From contig NZ_JAMOIC010000004.1 in the NCBI RefSeq assembly GCF_024448895.1, positions 62,001 through 126,000 on the forward strand: DNA of 64,000 nt, read 5' to 3'. The DNA is from Stutzerimonas stutzeri. Lineage in GTDB: Bacteria; Pseudomonadota; Gammaproteobacteria; Pseudomonadales; Pseudomonadaceae. Shown here piece after piece: positions 41,779 to 52,618 of the stretch. The translations under genes were made by a program, and so were the position numbers. Within the stretch, counting starts at the first letter, position 1, and each line of letters starts with the position of its first letter. Under the pieces are notes generated by a model. It worked only from the letters and a program-made list of their open reading frames with translations. It was not told the origin of the DNA and did no database searches.

Positions 41779-44352
41779 TCAGACTCGCGTTTTCAGGTTG
41801 TATAGCAGGTCCAGTGCCTGACGCGGGGTCATATCATCGGGATTGATCCGTCCCAATTCCTCGATGACCGGGTGCGGCAGGCTGGCAAACAGGTCGTTCT
41901 GCATAGGTGGCGCGGGCTGACCGGCGCTCATCTTCGGCGTTTCATGGGACAGGCTGGTGGTTTCCAGCCGCGACAGATGGTCGCGTGCGCGCTGGATGAC
42001 TTCACCGGGTACGCCTGCAAGCTGTGCTACAGCGAGGCCATAACTCTGGCTGGCCGGCCCCGGCAGCACGTGATGCAGGAAGACGATGCGTTCGTTGTGC
42101 TCGGTAGCCGATAGATGCACGTTGGCCACCACCGGCTCGCTTTCCGGCAGTACGGTCAGTTCGAAATAGTGCGTTGCGAACAATGTGAAGGCCCGCGTTT
42201 TGGCCAAGTGTTCAGCGGCGGCCCAGGCGAGGGATAGACCATCGAAGGTGCTGGTGCCGCGACCGACTTCGTCCATCAGCACCAGGCTGAGGTCGCTGGC
42301 GTTGTGCAGAATGTTGGCGGTTTCGCTCATCTCCACCATGAATGTGGAGCGGCCGCCGGCAAGGTCGTCCGAGGATCCGATACGCGTGAATATGCGATCC
42401 ACCAATGACAGCTCACAGGCTTTGGCCGGAACGAAGCTTCCTATCTGTGCGAGCAACACGATCAGGGCAGTCTGACGCATGTAGGTCGACTTGCCGCCCA
42501 TGTTCGGGCCGGTGATGACCAGCATGCGGGTGTCGTCATCGAGATCGAGATCGTTTGCCACGAATGGCGTTTGCAGGACTTGCTCGACCACCGGATGGCG
42601 GCCCTGCTCGATGTGCATGCAGGGATGTTCGACGAAGCGGGGGCGATTGAGGTCCAGCGTAAGCGCCCGTTCGGCGAGGTTGCTGAGGACGTCCAATTCG
42701 GCCAGCGCGGCGGCGCTGTCCTGTAGCGGTGCGAGATGCCCGATCAAGCGCTCCAGCAATTCTTCGTACAGCTGTTTTTCCCGAGCCAGCGCACGACTTT
42801 TCGCTGACAGCGCCTTGTCTTCGAATTCCTTCAGCTCCGGCGTGATGAATCGCTCGGCACCCTTGAGCGTCTGGCGGCGGATGTAGTCAGCGGGCGCGGA
42901 TTCGGCCTGCTTGCTCGGCAGTTCGATGAAGTAGCCATGCACACGGTTGTAGCCAACCTTGAGGTTGGCCAATCCCGTGCGGGCTTTTTCACGGGTTTCC
43001 AGATCCATCAGATACTGGCCCGCGTTCTCCGAGAGGGATTGCAGCTCGTCCAGCTCAGCGTCGTAACCGGTTTTCAGCACGCCACCTTCGCGAATTACCG
43101 CCGGTGGATTGTCGATAATCGCCTTGGCCAGCAATTCGGCCAGCTCGGGATACGTCCGGATGATGCCAGCCAGTTCGATCAGATGAGGCGCAACCAGCTC
43201 CTGCATGCCGACCTGCAGCTGGGGCAGGGCGGCGAGAGCATCGCGCAGTCGTGCAAGGTCACGGGGGCGCGCGTTACGCAGCCCGATCCGCGCCAGGATG
43301 CGTTCGAGGTCGCCGATTTCTTTCAGCTGGGGCTGGATCTGCTCGAAGCGGTAGTGCTCGAGCAGGCACGTGATCGAGTCCTGACGCGCCTCCAGGATGC
43401 TGCGGTCGCGCAACGGGCGGTTGAGCCAGCGACTGAGTAGTCGGCTGCCCATCGCCGTCTGGCAGCGGTCGACCACCGATTGCAGGGTGTTATCACGCCC
43501 TCCGCCAAGGTTGATGTCCAGTTCGAGGTTGCGTCGGGTCGCGCCGTCGAGAATCACTGTGTCGTCGAGGCGCTCATGGCGCAGGCTGCGCAGGTGATGC
43601 AGCGCAGTACGCTGGGTTTCCTTGGCATAGGTCAGCAGGCAACCCGCCGCGCCGATTGCCAGTGTGAGCTTCTCACAGCCGAAGCCTTTAAGGTCCTGGG
43701 TGCCGAATTGCTGACAAAGTCCTTTGAAGCCGCTGTCACGATCAAAGTCCCAGGGTGCTCGGCGGTGTACGCCACGGCGTTTCTCGATCGGCAGACCGGC
43801 TGGCCAGTCATCAGGAATCATCAGTTCTGCCGGGTTCAGGCGCTCCACCTCGGCCAGCAGCGTTTCCCATCCTCCAAATTCCTGCACGCTGAATCGGCCG
43901 CTGGTGATGTCCAGCACCGACAGCCCGAACAGTTTCTCGTCGCCCACCACTGCTGCGAGCAGGTTGTCGCGGTGCTCGTCCAGCAAGGCTTCATCACTCA
44001 CCGTACCGGGCGTGATGATGCGCACGACCTGCCGCTCAACTGGCCCTTTACTGGTTGCCGGATCGCCGATCTGCTCGCAGATCACCACCGACTCGCCGAG
44101 CTTTACCAAACGGCTGAGATAGCCTTCGGCAGAGTGGAAGGGGATCCCTGCCATGGGTATCGCATTGCCACCCGATTGGCCACGGGCGGTCAGCGTGATG
44201 TCCAACAGCTTGGCGGCCTTCTTGGCGTCGTCATAGAACAGCTCATAGAAGTCGCCCATGCGGTAGAACATCAGTTGTTCCGGATGCTCGCGCTTGAGCT
44301 TCCAGTACTGTTGCATCATGGGCGTGTGATGGGACAGGTCTTGTGACGACAT
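41779..44352 (-). CDS. mutS: DNA mismatch repair protein MutS
   Basis: An 857-residue ATPase. The start at 44352 ([20 protein letters not shown]) gives the usual MutS N-terminus; longer in-frame readings are upstream DNA. Mismatch contact motif [12 protein letters not shown] lies near residue 40; Walker [14 protein letters not shown] and the signature [14 protein letters not shown] with DEVGRGTST (Walker B) are in the C-terminal half. It finds base mismatches and recruits MutL. It precedes fdxA on the minus strand and is divergent from the ion channel gene. Confidence 0.97.
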   Translation of the reverse strand: MSSQDLSHHTPMMQQYWKLKREHPEQLMFYRMGDFYELFYDDAKKAAKLLDITLTARGQSGGNAIPMAGIPFHSAEGYLSRLVKLGESVVICEQIGDPATSKGPVERQVVRIITPGTVSDEALLDEHRDNLLAAVVGDEKLFGLSVLDITSGRFSVQEFGGWETLLAEVERLNPAELMIPDDWPAGLPIEKRRGVHRRAPWDFDRDSGFKGLCQQFGTQDLKGFGCEKLTLAIGAAGCLLTYAKETQRTALHHLRSLRHERLDDTVILDGATRRNLELDINLGGGRDNTLQSVVDRCQTAMGSRLLSRWLNRPLRDRSILEARQDSITCLLEHYRFEQIQPQLKEIGDLERILARIGLRNARPRDLARLRDALAALPQLQVGMQELVAPHLIELAGIIRTYPELAELLAKAIIDNPPAVIREGGVLKTGYDAELDELQSLSENAGQYLMDLETREKARTGLANLKVGYNRVHGYFIELPSKQAESAPADYIRRQTLKGAERFITPELKEFEDKALSAKSRALAREKQLYEELLERLIGHLAPLQDSAAALAELDVLSNLAERALTLDLNRPRFVEHPCMHIEQGRHPVVEQVLQTPFVANDLDLDDDTRMLVITGPNMGGKSTYMRQTALIVLLAQIGSFVPAKACELSLVDRIFTRIGSSDDLAGGRSTFMVEMSETANILHNASDLSLVLMDEVGRGTSTFDGLSLAWAAAEHLAKTRAFTLFATHYFELTVLPESEPVVANVHLSATEHNERIVFLHHVLPGPASQSYGLAVAQLAGVPGEVIQRARDHLSRLETTSLSHETPKMSAGQPAPPMQNDLFASLPHPVIEELGRINPDDMTPRQALDLLYNLKTRV

Positions 44353-44589
44353 ATGGTTCGATACTTTGACTTGAGTTGAAGGCGGGCATGCTTGCGGCTG
44401 CGGCTCGGGACGAAATCCTGTCGCGAGCACAGGCCGGCGATCATGCTTTTGCCGGCCGGATAAAACCGGCAAGGTTAGCATGCGCTGCGGTCGTATCGAT
44501 GGCTCGCCGACGCGTACGGCGTTTGCTATCCAGCGCAGGTGGCAGCGTATTCTTGCGTCAGCCCTATCAGCCACTGTTGGATATCTTTG

Positions 44590-45063
44590 ATGGCAGAATT
44601 CACGCAGGCCCTGGAAACCGCACCCAGCCTGATCATCGTCGGGCTGGTGAACGTGCTGATCGTCGCGACTGTCGTCGGGGTTCACTACGAGTTTCTGTTG
44701 CGCCTATCGAGCCGCAGGGGCAAGCCGCGCTTCAATCATCGAGTCGGAATCGTATTCGGCGTCTGTGGCGCGCTCATGGCGCACGCCGTGGAGGTCTGGA
44801 TTTTCGCCTTCGCCTATTTTTTCATGAGTCGGCTGCCAGGCTGGGGTGAGCTGTCCGGCAACGTCGATGGCGGGCTGATGGACTGCGTCTACTTTTCGTT
44901 CACGACTTTCACCACGCTTGGCTTCGGCGACATCCACCCACTGGGTCCGATCAGATTCCTGACCGGCATCGAGGCGCTGACCGGACTGGTGCTCATCACC
45001 TGGACCGCCTCGTTTCTGTTTCTCGAAATGCAGCGGTATTGGGATGGCAGCGAGCCCCGATAG
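44590..45063 (+). CDS. two-TM potassium-channel-like protein
   Basis: A 157-residue protein starting at ATG 44590. It has a first membrane helix ([21 protein letters not shown]), a pore region [17 protein letters not shown], and a final helix ([18 protein letters not shown]). The filter reads TLGFGD where typical K+ channels have TVGYGD. It matches the Ion_trans_2 fold. It is a short channel without a regulator domain. The 237-bp gap to mutS holds only a small TTGCCGG/CCGGCAA hairpin near 44449. Confidence 0.86.
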   Translation: MAEFTQALETAPSLIIVGLVNVLIVATVVGVHYEFLLRLSSRRGKPRFNHRVGIVFGVCGALMAHAVEVWIFAFAYFFMSRLPGWGELSGNVDGGLMDCVYFSFTTFTTLGFGDIHPLGPIRFLTGIEALTGLVLITWTASFLFLEMQRYWDGSEPR

Positions 45064-45153
45064 CTCGACCCGTGATCAGGCTAGAGCGTCGACCAGGCGC
45101 TGAAGATTGCCTGCTAAGGTAGTCGCCTGACATTGCCGCATTGGAGTTTTCTC

Positions 45154-45654
45154 ATGACGTCCACGACCGATCTCGCCGCGCGCCTAGGCGCCGCGCTGCA
45201 AGCACAATCGGCACAGGTAACCACCGCCGAGTCCTGCACCGGTGGCGGGATTGCTGAAGCAATCACGCGTATCGCGGGCAGTTCCGCCTGGTTCGAAGCG
45301 GGCTTCGTCACGTATTCCAACGCGCAGAAGACCCGGCAACTGCAGGTGCCCGAACAGCTTTTTTCCGAAGTGGGCGCCGTCAGTCGTGAGGTGGTGGAAG
45401 CCATGGTGCACGGCGCCCAACAGTCTAGTGGCGCTCGTTACGCAGTGGCTGTCAGTGGTGTGGCGGGGCCTGGAGGCGGTTCGCCAGAGAAACCGGTTGG
45501 AACCGTGTGGCTGGCCTGGGCCTGCGGTGAGCAAGGGTGCGCCCGGCGCTTCCAGTTCAGCGGTGATCGGCAAGCCGTGCGCGAAAGGAGCGTGGAAGCG
45601 GCACTCGTCGGATTGATCCGGCTGGTGTCCGGAGAAAATCCAATTGAGGGCTAG
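45154..45654 (+). CDS. CinA C-terminal domain protein / NMN amidohydrolase
   Basis: A 166-residue enzyme. Start at 45154 after TTGGAG. Signature VTTAESCTGGGIAEAITRIAGSS and AVSGVAGPGGGSPEKPVGTVWLA are the PncC/CinA-C pattern; it deamidates NMN to NaMN. It lacks the N-terminal MoaB-like domain of full-length CinA. In pseudomonads it precedes recA, as here, with an 84-bp gap that contains the LexA site. Confidence 0.95.
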   Translation: MTSTTDLAARLGAALQAQSAQVTTAESCTGGGIAEAITRIAGSSAWFEAGFVTYSNAQKTRQLQVPEQLFSEVGAVSREVVEAMVHGAQQSSGARYAVAVSGVAGPGGGSPEKPVGTVWLAWACGEQGCARRFQFSGDRQAVRERSVEAALVGLIRLVSGENPIEG

Positions 45655-45681
45655 GCGGTCGTTTTTGCCTATGCTCTAATA

Positions 45682-45697
45682 CTGTCTACTTATACAG
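45682..45697 (+). promoter_or_regulatory. LexA (SOS) box ahead of recA
   Basis: CTGTCTACTTATACAG matches the CTG-N10-CAG consensus and lies 41 bp upstream of the recA start, in the expected promoter position. Confidence 0.92.
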
Positions 45698-45738
45698 TTG
45701 TCGTGGCCTCTGGCCCTCTTGATCAAGTGAGGATTGTA

Positions 45739-46782
45739 ATGGACGAGAACAAGAAGCGCGCCTTGGCTGCTGCCTTGGGCCAGATCGAAAAGCAGTTCGG
45801 TAAGGGCGCGGTCATGCGTATGGGCGATCATGATCGCCAGGCTATTCCCTCTATTTCCACTGGTTCGCTGGGCCTGGACATTGCGCTCGGCATCGGAGGA
45901 CTGCCCAAGGGCCGAATCGTCGAGATCTACGGCCCGGAGTCTTCGGGTAAGACCACTCTGACTCTTTCGGTTATCGCCGAAGCGCAAAAGATGGGCGCCA
46001 CCTGTGCCTTCGTCGATGCCGAGCACGCGCTTGATCCCGATTACGCTGGCAAGCTCGGCGTCAACGTCGACGACTTGCTGGTATCCCAGCCAGATACTGG
46101 TGAGCAGGCACTGGAAATCACCGACATGCTGGTGCGCTCCAACGCAGTCGACGTAATCATCGTCGACTCGGTTGCTGCGCTGGTGCCAAAGGCCGAAATC
46201 GAAGGCGAAATGGGCGATACCCACGTGGGTCTGCAGGCGCGTCTGATGTCCCAGGCGCTGCGCAAGATCACCGGTAATATCAAGAACGCCAATTGCCTGG
46301 TGATCTTCATCAACCAGATCCGTATGAAGATCGGTGTGATGTTCGGTAGTCCGGAAACCACCACCGGCGGTAACGCACTTAAGTTCTACGCGTCGGTCCG
46401 TCTCGACATCCGCCGCACTGGCGCGGTGAAAGAAGGCGACGAAGTGGTCGGTAGCGAAACGCGGGTCAAGGTCGTCAAGAACAAGGTAGCGCCACCGTTC
46501 CGTCAGGCTGAGTTCCAGATCCTGTATGGCAAGGGCATTTACCGCAATGGCGAGGTCATCGATCTTGGCGTGCAGCAGGGGCTGGTCGAGAAGTCCGGCG
46601 CTTGGTATGCCTACAAGGGCAACAAGATCGGACAAGGTAAGGCCAATGCGGCCAAATTCTTGGAAGAAAACGTCGAGATCGGTCGCGAAATCGAGCAACA
46701 GATCCGCGACAAGTTGCTGGTCGTTGCGCCGAACACCAAGGCCAACCCGGTTACCGAAGACCTGGCCGAAGCCGATCTCTGA
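45739..46782 (+). CDS. recA: RecA recombinase
   Basis: A 347-residue protein. Start at 45739 ([23 protein letters not shown]); the frame extends 12 codons upstream but those precede the normal start. Walker [10 protein letters not shown] and the C-terminal acid-rich tail are canonical. It catalyses strand exchange and triggers LexA self-cleavage. A LexA box lies upstream and recX follows after 5 bp. Confidence 0.99.
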   Translation: MDENKKRALAAALGQIEKQFGKGAVMRMGDHDRQAIPSISTGSLGLDIALGIGGLPKGRIVEIYGPESSGKTTLTLSVIAEAQKMGATCAFVDAEHALDPDYAGKLGVNVDDLLVSQPDTGEQALEITDMLVRSNAVDVIIVDSVAALVPKAEIEGEMGDTHVGLQARLMSQALRKITGNIKNANCLVIFINQIRMKIGVMFGSPETTTGGNALKFYASVRLDIRRTGAVKEGDEVVGSETRVKVVKNKVAPPFRQAEFQILYGKGIYRNGEVIDLGVQQGLVEKSGAWYAYKGNKIGQGKANAAKFLEENVEIGREIEQQIRDKLLVVAPNTKANPVTEDLAEADL

Positions 46783-46787
46783 TCCGT

Positions 46788-47249
46788 ATGCCTGTTGTGC
46801 TCGACAGCCCCGCCGCTGTGCGGCGGGCAGCCATGGATTTGCTGGCCCGGCGTGAACATGGTCGTGTCGAGCTTGGGCGTAAGTTGCGACTGCGTGGGGC
46901 GCCTGCCGAGCTTATTGAGCCGGCGCTGGATAGGCTGGCTGAAGAAGGCCTGTTAAGCGACGCGCGCTACCTCGAAAGCTACGTGCGGATGCGGGCGAAT
47001 GCGGGTTATGGCCCCTTGCGCATCCGCGAAGAACTTTCCCAGCGAGGCTTGTCGAGAGAGGCAATAGAGCAGGCCCTGCGAGACAGTGGTTTTGACTGGA
47101 ACGTTCAGCTCTACGATGTATGGCAACGTAAGTTTGGCGAACTGCCTGGTGATCAACGCGAAAGGGCTCGCCAGGGCCGCTTTCTGAGTTATCGGGGTTA
47201 CTCCTTGGAGATGGTGGGCCGCTTGCTGCGAGGTGGCTCTTTCGATTGA
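46788..47249 (+). CDS. recX: RecX regulatory protein
   Basis: A 153-residue protein with three-helix repeats: [20 protein letters not shown] opening, [31 protein letters not shown] in the middle. RecX caps RecA filaments. It begins 5 bases after recA's stop with no clear own ribosome site, so translation is coupled. Confidence 0.96.
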   Translation: MPVVLDSPAAVRRAAMDLLARREHGRVELGRKLRLRGAPAELIEPALDRLAEEGLLSDARYLESYVRMRANAGYGPLRIREELSQRGLSREAIEQALRDSGFDWNVQLYDVWQRKFGELPGDQRERARQGRFLSYRGYSLEMVGRLLRGGSFD

Positions 47250-47324
47250 TCGGCAAGGGTCTCGCCCGGATAGGCCACCGGCCTTCTCGAGAGTCCGTTT
47301 CACCCTTCCTGGATTTAATCTCTC

Positions 47325-48398
47325 TCAATCCCGCCAGTTTTGTTTTGCATTGATGAAGTCTGTCAGCTCGCGAAGACGTCCATGGTCTCGACCGTTGAAG
47401 ACGAAGCTAAGCCGAGGTAACGGCTGCAGTTCTGGCTCGTCCAGCTCCATCTCGCAGCACGGTTGCTGCTCGAATCGATCCCTCAGACATAGGTCGGCGA
47501 ACGCCTCGTTCATGTGTGCAAGTGCCTGTTCGGTAAGCACGTGATTCATGCGCATGACGAACCTATCTTTTAGCCAGCGGCTGGAGTGGAAGTTGCTGTA
47601 GAAGTGATCGATCTCCGCCGCCGCGTCTTCGGCATTGTCCACCAGTCGCATCAGACGCATATCGGTAGGCAGGATATAGCGATTGCCCTCCAGCTGATGA
47701 CGCATGAAGCTCAGTGCGTCCTTCCAGAAAGTGCCGCCCGGTTCATCAAGCAACACGATTGGCACCAGGGGGCTCTTGCCCGTTTGAACAAGTGTCAGTA
47801 CCTCCAGCGTCTCGTCCAGCGTGCCGAACCCGCCGGGACAAAGGACCAGGCCGTCCGCTTCTTTAATGAAGAACAGTTTGCGAACGAAGAAGAAGTGGAA
47901 GGACAGCAGATGGTCGGTGCCATCCACGGTGGAGTTGGCGCGTTGTTCGAAGGGCAGGGTTATGTTCAGGCCAAGGCTGTTGTCCGTGCCGGCGCCCTCG
48001 TGCGCGGCTGCCATGATGCCACCGCCGGCACCCGTTATGACCATCAGGTCATAACGGGCCAGCGTTTCCCCGAGTTCGCGAGCCAGGGCATATAGCGGGT
48101 GCTCGATAGGGGTGCGGGCCGAGCCGAAAACCGTAACCTTGCGGCGACGCTTGAACTGATCGAGACGGCTGAATGCATGCTCCATCTCGCGCATGGTCTG
48201 TAGCAGGATCTTGGCATCCCAGCGGCTGCGGTCTGCCTGTGCCATGCGCATGACGGTCACCAGCATTTCTCGATACAGCGGAAGGTTCTGGCTGCTGGGC
48301 GGAACGACGAGAGCGATCAGTTCGTCGATCTTCTTGGTCAGCTCCGCGCCACTGGTCTTGAAATGCCGCGACAGATAGTCGTCTGGATCGAAAGGCAT
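47325..48398 (-). CDS. LOG family (TIGR00730) Rossmann-fold protein
   Basis: A 357-residue protein with a long N-terminal helical extension, then VTVFGSARTPIEHPLY and the phosphoribohydrolase-type motif PGGFGTLDETLEVLTL. The LOG/YgdH family cleaves nucleotide 5'-monophosphates to base and ribose phosphate. This is the larger type with extended N- and C-terminal parts. Convergent with recX. Confidence 0.9.
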   Translation of the reverse strand: MPFDPDDYLSRHFKTSGAELTKKIDELIALVVPPSSQNLPLYREMLVTVMRMAQADRSRWDAKILLQTMREMEHAFSRLDQFKRRRKVTVFGSARTPIEHPLYALARELGETLARYDLMVITGAGGGIMAAAHEGAGTDNSLGLNITLPFEQRANSTVDGTDHLLSFHFFFVRKLFFIKEADGLVLCPGGFGTLDETLEVLTLVQTGKSPLVPIVLLDEPGGTFWKDALSFMRHQLEGNRYILPTDMRLMRLVDNAEDAAAEIDHFYSNFHSSRWLKDRFVMRMNHVLTEQALAHMNEAFADLCLRDRFEQQPCCEMELDEPELQPLPRLSFVFNGRDHGRLRELTDFINAKQNWRD

Positions 48399-48630
48399 AC
48401 GGCGTCTCCCATGTAGTGGCAGTTGAGGCTTGCTCTATGCCGCACAGCTATGTGCCCGCATCACGTGAAATCAGGTGTCTGCGTAACGCATCCAGTCCTG
48501 ACACCTTGGCTAAGCCTATCAGCAGAGTGCCCGGGCTGAATGGCTGTCGGGGCGCAGCGCACGACAGCTACGGTCATTGATGGCTGCACCGTGTTTCAAG
48601 GGAGCGAGGTTAGCCCGGGCGTAGACGGCA

Positions 48631-50037
48631 TCAGAGCGCGATGCGGTCGCCGGGTTCCGGGATGTTTGCTTGCCAGTTCAGGCGGTCGCTCAGCACCTGC
48701 TGCAGCGATAGCATCTTTTCTCGTTCACCATGAACAAGGTACAGCTCGGGCATTGGTGTGAAATGGCTGGCCCATTCGATCAATTGTGATTGGCCTGCGT
48801 GCGCTGAGAATCCACCCAGCGTATGGACCTTGGCGTTCACCGCGATGCGCTGATGCAGCAGTTTGACCGTCTTCGCACCATCAACGATGGCACGTCCCAG
48901 GGTGCCTCGCGCCTGGAAGCCAGGGATTATGAGGTGGCACTCGTTTCGCCATAGATTGTGTTTGAAGTGGTGGAGGATGCGGCCGCCGCTGCACATGCCG
49001 CTACCGGCAATGATGATTGCGCCGCTCTTGAAACGATTGATCGACATTGATTCTTCGGGGGTCGGGGTCGCTCGCAATATCGGTAGCCATTTCTCGATGT
49101 GAGCACTACGCCCATCCAGCGCACCTGGCAACATCGCATCTATTTCCAGCTGGTCTCGGAACAGTGAATAGATAGCGTTCGCGCCGATGGCCATTGGGCT
49201 GTCGAGGAAGACGTTCTGCTGAGGGACGCGGCCTTGTTGATAGAGCAGTCCGAGGTAATAGATGAGGTCTTGGGTACGGCCCACTGCAAATGAGGGCATC
49301 AGCACGTTTCCGCCGTCCAGATGGGCCTGCTGGAGGATGTCGGCGAGCTCCTCGATGGTAGCCTCATGATCACGGTGATCGCGATCGCCATAGGTCGACT
49401 CCATGAGCAGAACATCGGCTTTTTGAAGTGGGGTAGGGCGATGCATGAGCGGGGCGGTGGCATTGCCAAGATCGCCGGAGAATACGAGGCGGCGTTTCTC
49501 GCCGAAGTCTTCGACATCGGCTTGCACGATGGCCGAGCCAAGAATGTGCCCGGCATCGAACAGGGTCACGCTTATCCCCGGTGCCGCTTCGAAGGTTTCG
49601 CCGTAGCCATGCGGTTCTCGTAACTTGAGCATGCGTTCGGCATCGATCCGCGTGTAAAGCGGCTCGATCGCAGTTTTGCCGAGCCGGGCTCGCCATTTAT
49701 TCTCCCACTCGGCGTCCTTTTCCTGAATGCTCGCCGAGTCGAGCAGCATCAGCTCGACCAGCTTGCAGGTCGCGTCAGTGGCGTGAATCGGGCCGTCGAA
49801 GCCGGCCGCCACAAGCTTCGGTAACACGCCGCTATGGTCGATGTGTGCGTGAGACAGCACTACCGCATCCAGCGTTTTCGGATCGAAAGCGAAGCCCGCC
49901 CGGTTGCCTTCTTCTTCCTGGCGACGCCCTTGACGCATGCCGCAGTCGAGCAATACACGGGCCCCGGCGTGTGTCTCGATGAGATAGCAGGACCCGGTCA
50001 CCTGTTGTATTGCGCCTAGAAAACTGAGCAGAGCCAT
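48631..50037 (-). CDS. MBL-fold beta-CASP RNA-specificity hydrolase
   Basis: A 468-residue protein. The start at 50037 follows GGAGACGCCGCTC. HAHIDHSG is the metallo-beta-lactamase metal motif, and the middle beta-CASP part carries STYGDRDH, FAVGRTQDLIYYL and GSGMCSGGRI. Members cut RNA or DNA; this resembles the YsxC-unrelated 'MBL fold RNA specificity domain' proteins of Pseudomonas. No accessory domain is seen. Divergent from the phosphoketolase gene. Confidence 0.93.
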   Translation of the reverse strand: MALLSFLGAIQQVTGSCYLIETHAGARVLLDCGMRQGRRQEEEGNRAGFAFDPKTLDAVVLSHAHIDHSGVLPKLVAAGFDGPIHATDATCKLVELMLLDSASIQEKDAEWENKWRARLGKTAIEPLYTRIDAERMLKLREPHGYGETFEAAPGISVTLFDAGHILGSAIVQADVEDFGEKRRLVFSGDLGNATAPLMHRPTPLQKADVLLMESTYGDRDHRDHEATIEELADILQQAHLDGGNVLMPSFAVGRTQDLIYYLGLLYQQGRVPQQNVFLDSPMAIGANAIYSLFRDQLEIDAMLPGALDGRSAHIEKWLPILRATPTPEESMSINRFKSGAIIIAGSGMCSGGRILHHFKHNLWRNECHLIIPGFQARGTLGRAIVDGAKTVKLLHQRIAVNAKVHTLGGFSAHAGQSQLIEWASHFTPMPELYLVHGEREKMLSLQQVLSDRLNWQANIPEPGDRIAL

Positions 50038-50167
50038 GAGCGGCGTCTCCATGCTGGATGTAGAACGGAGTGTGCAGATTTCCGTAAGGGTGCGTCTTGA
50101 TGCATATCAGAGAGAGCGGCAGGAACGCTGACTAGACTGTTGCAACCGCCACTCAATGGAGCGCCAC

Positions 50168-52573
50168 ATGAACCAGTTACTCCCCAGTCTTGCCGAGCTG
50201 GACCGGCACGCTGAAACACAGCCTGAGTTTGCCCGCTGGCGAGCCGGTTACGGTCCGTTCGAGCACGCGCTGGAAACCCAGGCGGCCGTGTTTCGTCTGG
50301 CCCACCAGCTGGTGCAGGCGGGGCATCAGCAAGACGTCGCTGATGTGTATCGGCTGTTGCAAGCTATCGATCGGATCGGTTCGGCTGGTCTCTGGCTCGT
50401 GGTGCACATGACCTATGCCCGTCGCGTAAGGCTCGATGGCGAAGCGCTCGTGGCCGAGGATTTCAAGGCGTCACCCGAAGGGCACACCGGCGGATCGCTG
50501 AATATGGTCCCGGCATACGCCGGCTATCTCGGGCTGAATGCACTGACCGGCAGTACCCGCGCCTGGATGATGGGACAGGGCCATTGCGTGGCGGCGATAG
50601 AGGCGCTGAACGTGCTGACGGACAATCTGCATCCCGAGCAGGCGCAGGCCTATGGCGGCGGTGAGGTTGGTCTGAATCGTTTGCTGGAGGATTTTTACGG
50701 TTACGCTCAGGGCGCTGACGGCAGTCCGTCTGCACCGATCGGTAGCCACGTCAACGCACACACCGGTGGTGGTATCGCCGAGGGTGGCTACCTCGGCTTT
50801 GCTGAGCTTCAATACGCCCATATGCCGCTCCCTGGCGAGACGCTGGTGGCGTTTCTATCTGATGGCGCAGCCGAAGAGCAGCGCGGCAGTGACTGGATCC
50901 CACGCTGGTGGCGCGCTGAGGATTGCGGGGTGGCCTTGCCGATCATGATCGCCAACGGTCGGCGCATCGAGCAGCGAACCCAGCTGGGCACGCACGAAGG
51001 TCTCGAGGGGTTCCGCCAGCACCTGAGTCGTTGCGGGTTTGATCCGATCACCTTCGATGGGCGCGATCCTGCTGCGTTTGTTTGCATTCTCTGGGAAATG
51101 GAACAGCGCCTGGCCCGTCGCATTGAAGAAAAGGCCCGGGGGCTGCTTCGTTATCCGCTACCAATTCCCTACGGCATTGCCGAGACAGTCAAAGGGTTCG
51201 GCTTCTATGGCGCAGGTAGCAACGCGGCGCATAACTTGCCGTTGCCCGGCAATCCACACATAGATGAACGTGCCCGTGAGTTATTCAATAGCCATGCAGC
51301 GCCGCTTTTCGTGCCCAGGGCGGAGCTCGGAGCGGCACGGGACCTGTTGGCGCAGTCCCGGCGTGGGCGCCCGGCCGAGCGTGACAACACGTTGGCCATG
51401 AGGCGACCGGCTGCGCCTGTGATGCCGGCACTCATTTATCGAGACGAGGCCTGCTCGCCCATGAGCGCAGTAGATGACTTCTTCGTCGAATTGGCCCGGG
51501 CCAATCCATCGTTGCGCCCACGCGTAGGTAATCCCGATGAGTTGGCGAGCAATCGCCTCGGTGGCGTGCTCAAGGCGCTAAAGCATCGGGTAGTCGATCC
51601 GGAAAGCGAGTTCGAGGCCGTGGACGGAAAGGTGATCACCGCGCTGAATGAAGAGGCGGTGGTATCGGCCTGCCTGGCCAATCAGGGCGGTTTGAATCTG
51701 GTCGCAAGCTATGAAGCCTTCTGCGTGAAAATGCTCGGCGCGGTCCGGCAGAGCCTCATCTTTTCCCGCCAACAGAAGGAAGTTGAGCGCCCGGCTGGTT
51801 GGCTAGGCTGGCCGATCATCGCTACCTCGCATACTTGGGAAAACGGCAAGAACCAGCAGTCGCACCAGGACACCACCTTTTGCGAAGCCCTGTTGGGTGA
51901 GATGAGCGATATGGCGAGGGTCCTGTTTCCGGCGGACCATAACAGCGCGCTGGCTTTGCTTCCCTCGATCTATCTGGCGCGTGGCACCCTGGCTTGCCTG
52001 GTCATGCCCAAACGGGAGCGCCCAGCGGTATTCAGCCAGGCGCAGGCCGAGCAGTTGGCTCGGGACGGTGCCATCATCGTCGATGAGCGGCTTGGGGTTG
52101 ATCCTCTTCTATTGATCGCCAACGGCAGTTACCAGCTCTCCGAAATGCAACGTGCCGCTGCTCGCTTGAGTGAAGCGGGAGTGGCTTATCGTTTGATATA
52201 CCTGCAAGAGCCTGGGCGTTTCAGGGCGCCGCGGGATCGCTGGGAGATCGACGCGCTGGCGGCGGATGGCGTTGCCGAACGGCTATTCCCGGAACAGATG
52301 GAGATGCGCGTGCTGCTAACGCACATGCGACCAGAAGTGGCGCGCGGTCACCTCTGGCCGATTCTGCCAGATGTGCGGCGGAACTCTGTACTGGGCTACC
52401 GGAATCGTGGCGGCACACTGGATGAAGCCGGTATGCAGTTCGCCAATCGAGCCTCATGGGCCAACGTACTTGCGGCCTGCGCACGACTTCTCGATGTGCC
52501 ACGCACTTCGTTGCTCAAGCCTGACGAGGCCGCTGCGGTTGCAGGAAAAGGCGACCCTCGGGTGTTGCGCTAG
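50168..52573 (+). CDS. divergent thiamine-diphosphate phosphoketolase family protein
   Basis: An 801-residue protein. ATG 50168 follows TGGAGCGCCAC. Features of phosphoketolases are SPEGHTGGSLNMVPAYAGYLG and GIAEGGYLGF; SDGAAEEQRGSDW stands for the ThDP GDG..E motif, with the G replaced by S. The region TSHTWENGKNQQSHQDTTF replaces the more usual NGFSHQDPG. Classic enzymes split xylulose-5-P or fructose-6-P into acetyl-phosphate. This branch is distant, so substrate is uncertain. NCBI sometimes labels such proteins xylulose-5-P 3-epimerase. Confidence 0.85.
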   Translation: MNQLLPSLAELDRHAETQPEFARWRAGYGPFEHALETQAAVFRLAHQLVQAGHQQDVADVYRLLQAIDRIGSAGLWLVVHMTYARRVRLDGEALVAEDFKASPEGHTGGSLNMVPAYAGYLGLNALTGSTRAWMMGQGHCVAAIEALNVLTDNLHPEQAQAYGGGEVGLNRLLEDFYGYAQGADGSPSAPIGSHVNAHTGGGIAEGGYLGFAELQYAHMPLPGETLVAFLSDGAAEEQRGSDWIPRWWRAEDCGVALPIMIANGRRIEQRTQLGTHEGLEGFRQHLSRCGFDPITFDGRDPAAFVCILWEMEQRLARRIEEKARGLLRYPLPIPYGIAETVKGFGFYGAGSNAAHNLPLPGNPHIDERARELFNSHAAPLFVPRAELGAARDLLAQSRRGRPAERDNTLAMRRPAAPVMPALIYRDEACSPMSAVDDFFVELARANPSLRPRVGNPDELASNRLGGVLKALKHRVVDPESEFEAVDGKVITALNEEAVVSACLANQGGLNLVASYEAFCVKMLGAVRQSLIFSRQQKEVERPAGWLGWPIIATSHTWENGKNQQSHQDTTFCEALLGEMSDMARVLFPADHNSALALLPSIYLARGTLACLVMPKRERPAVFSQAQAEQLARDGAIIVDERLGVDPLLLIANGSYQLSEMQRAAARLSEAGVAYRLIYLQEPGRFRAPRDRWEIDALAADGVAERLFPEQMEMRVLLTHMRPEVARGHLWPILPDVRRNSVLGYRNRGGTLDEAGMQFANRASWANVLAACARLLDVPRTSLLKPDEAAAVAGKGDPRVLR

Positions 52574-52618
52574 ATGGGGCGTCGCGGGTAGCGCGTGGCC
52601 GCCCGCGGCTGACGATGC

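Noticed and set aside
44353-44685. N-terminal extension of mutS
   Set aside because: MutS proteins begin near [11 protein letters not shown]; the extra 111 codons are low-similarity and cross the divergent promoter.
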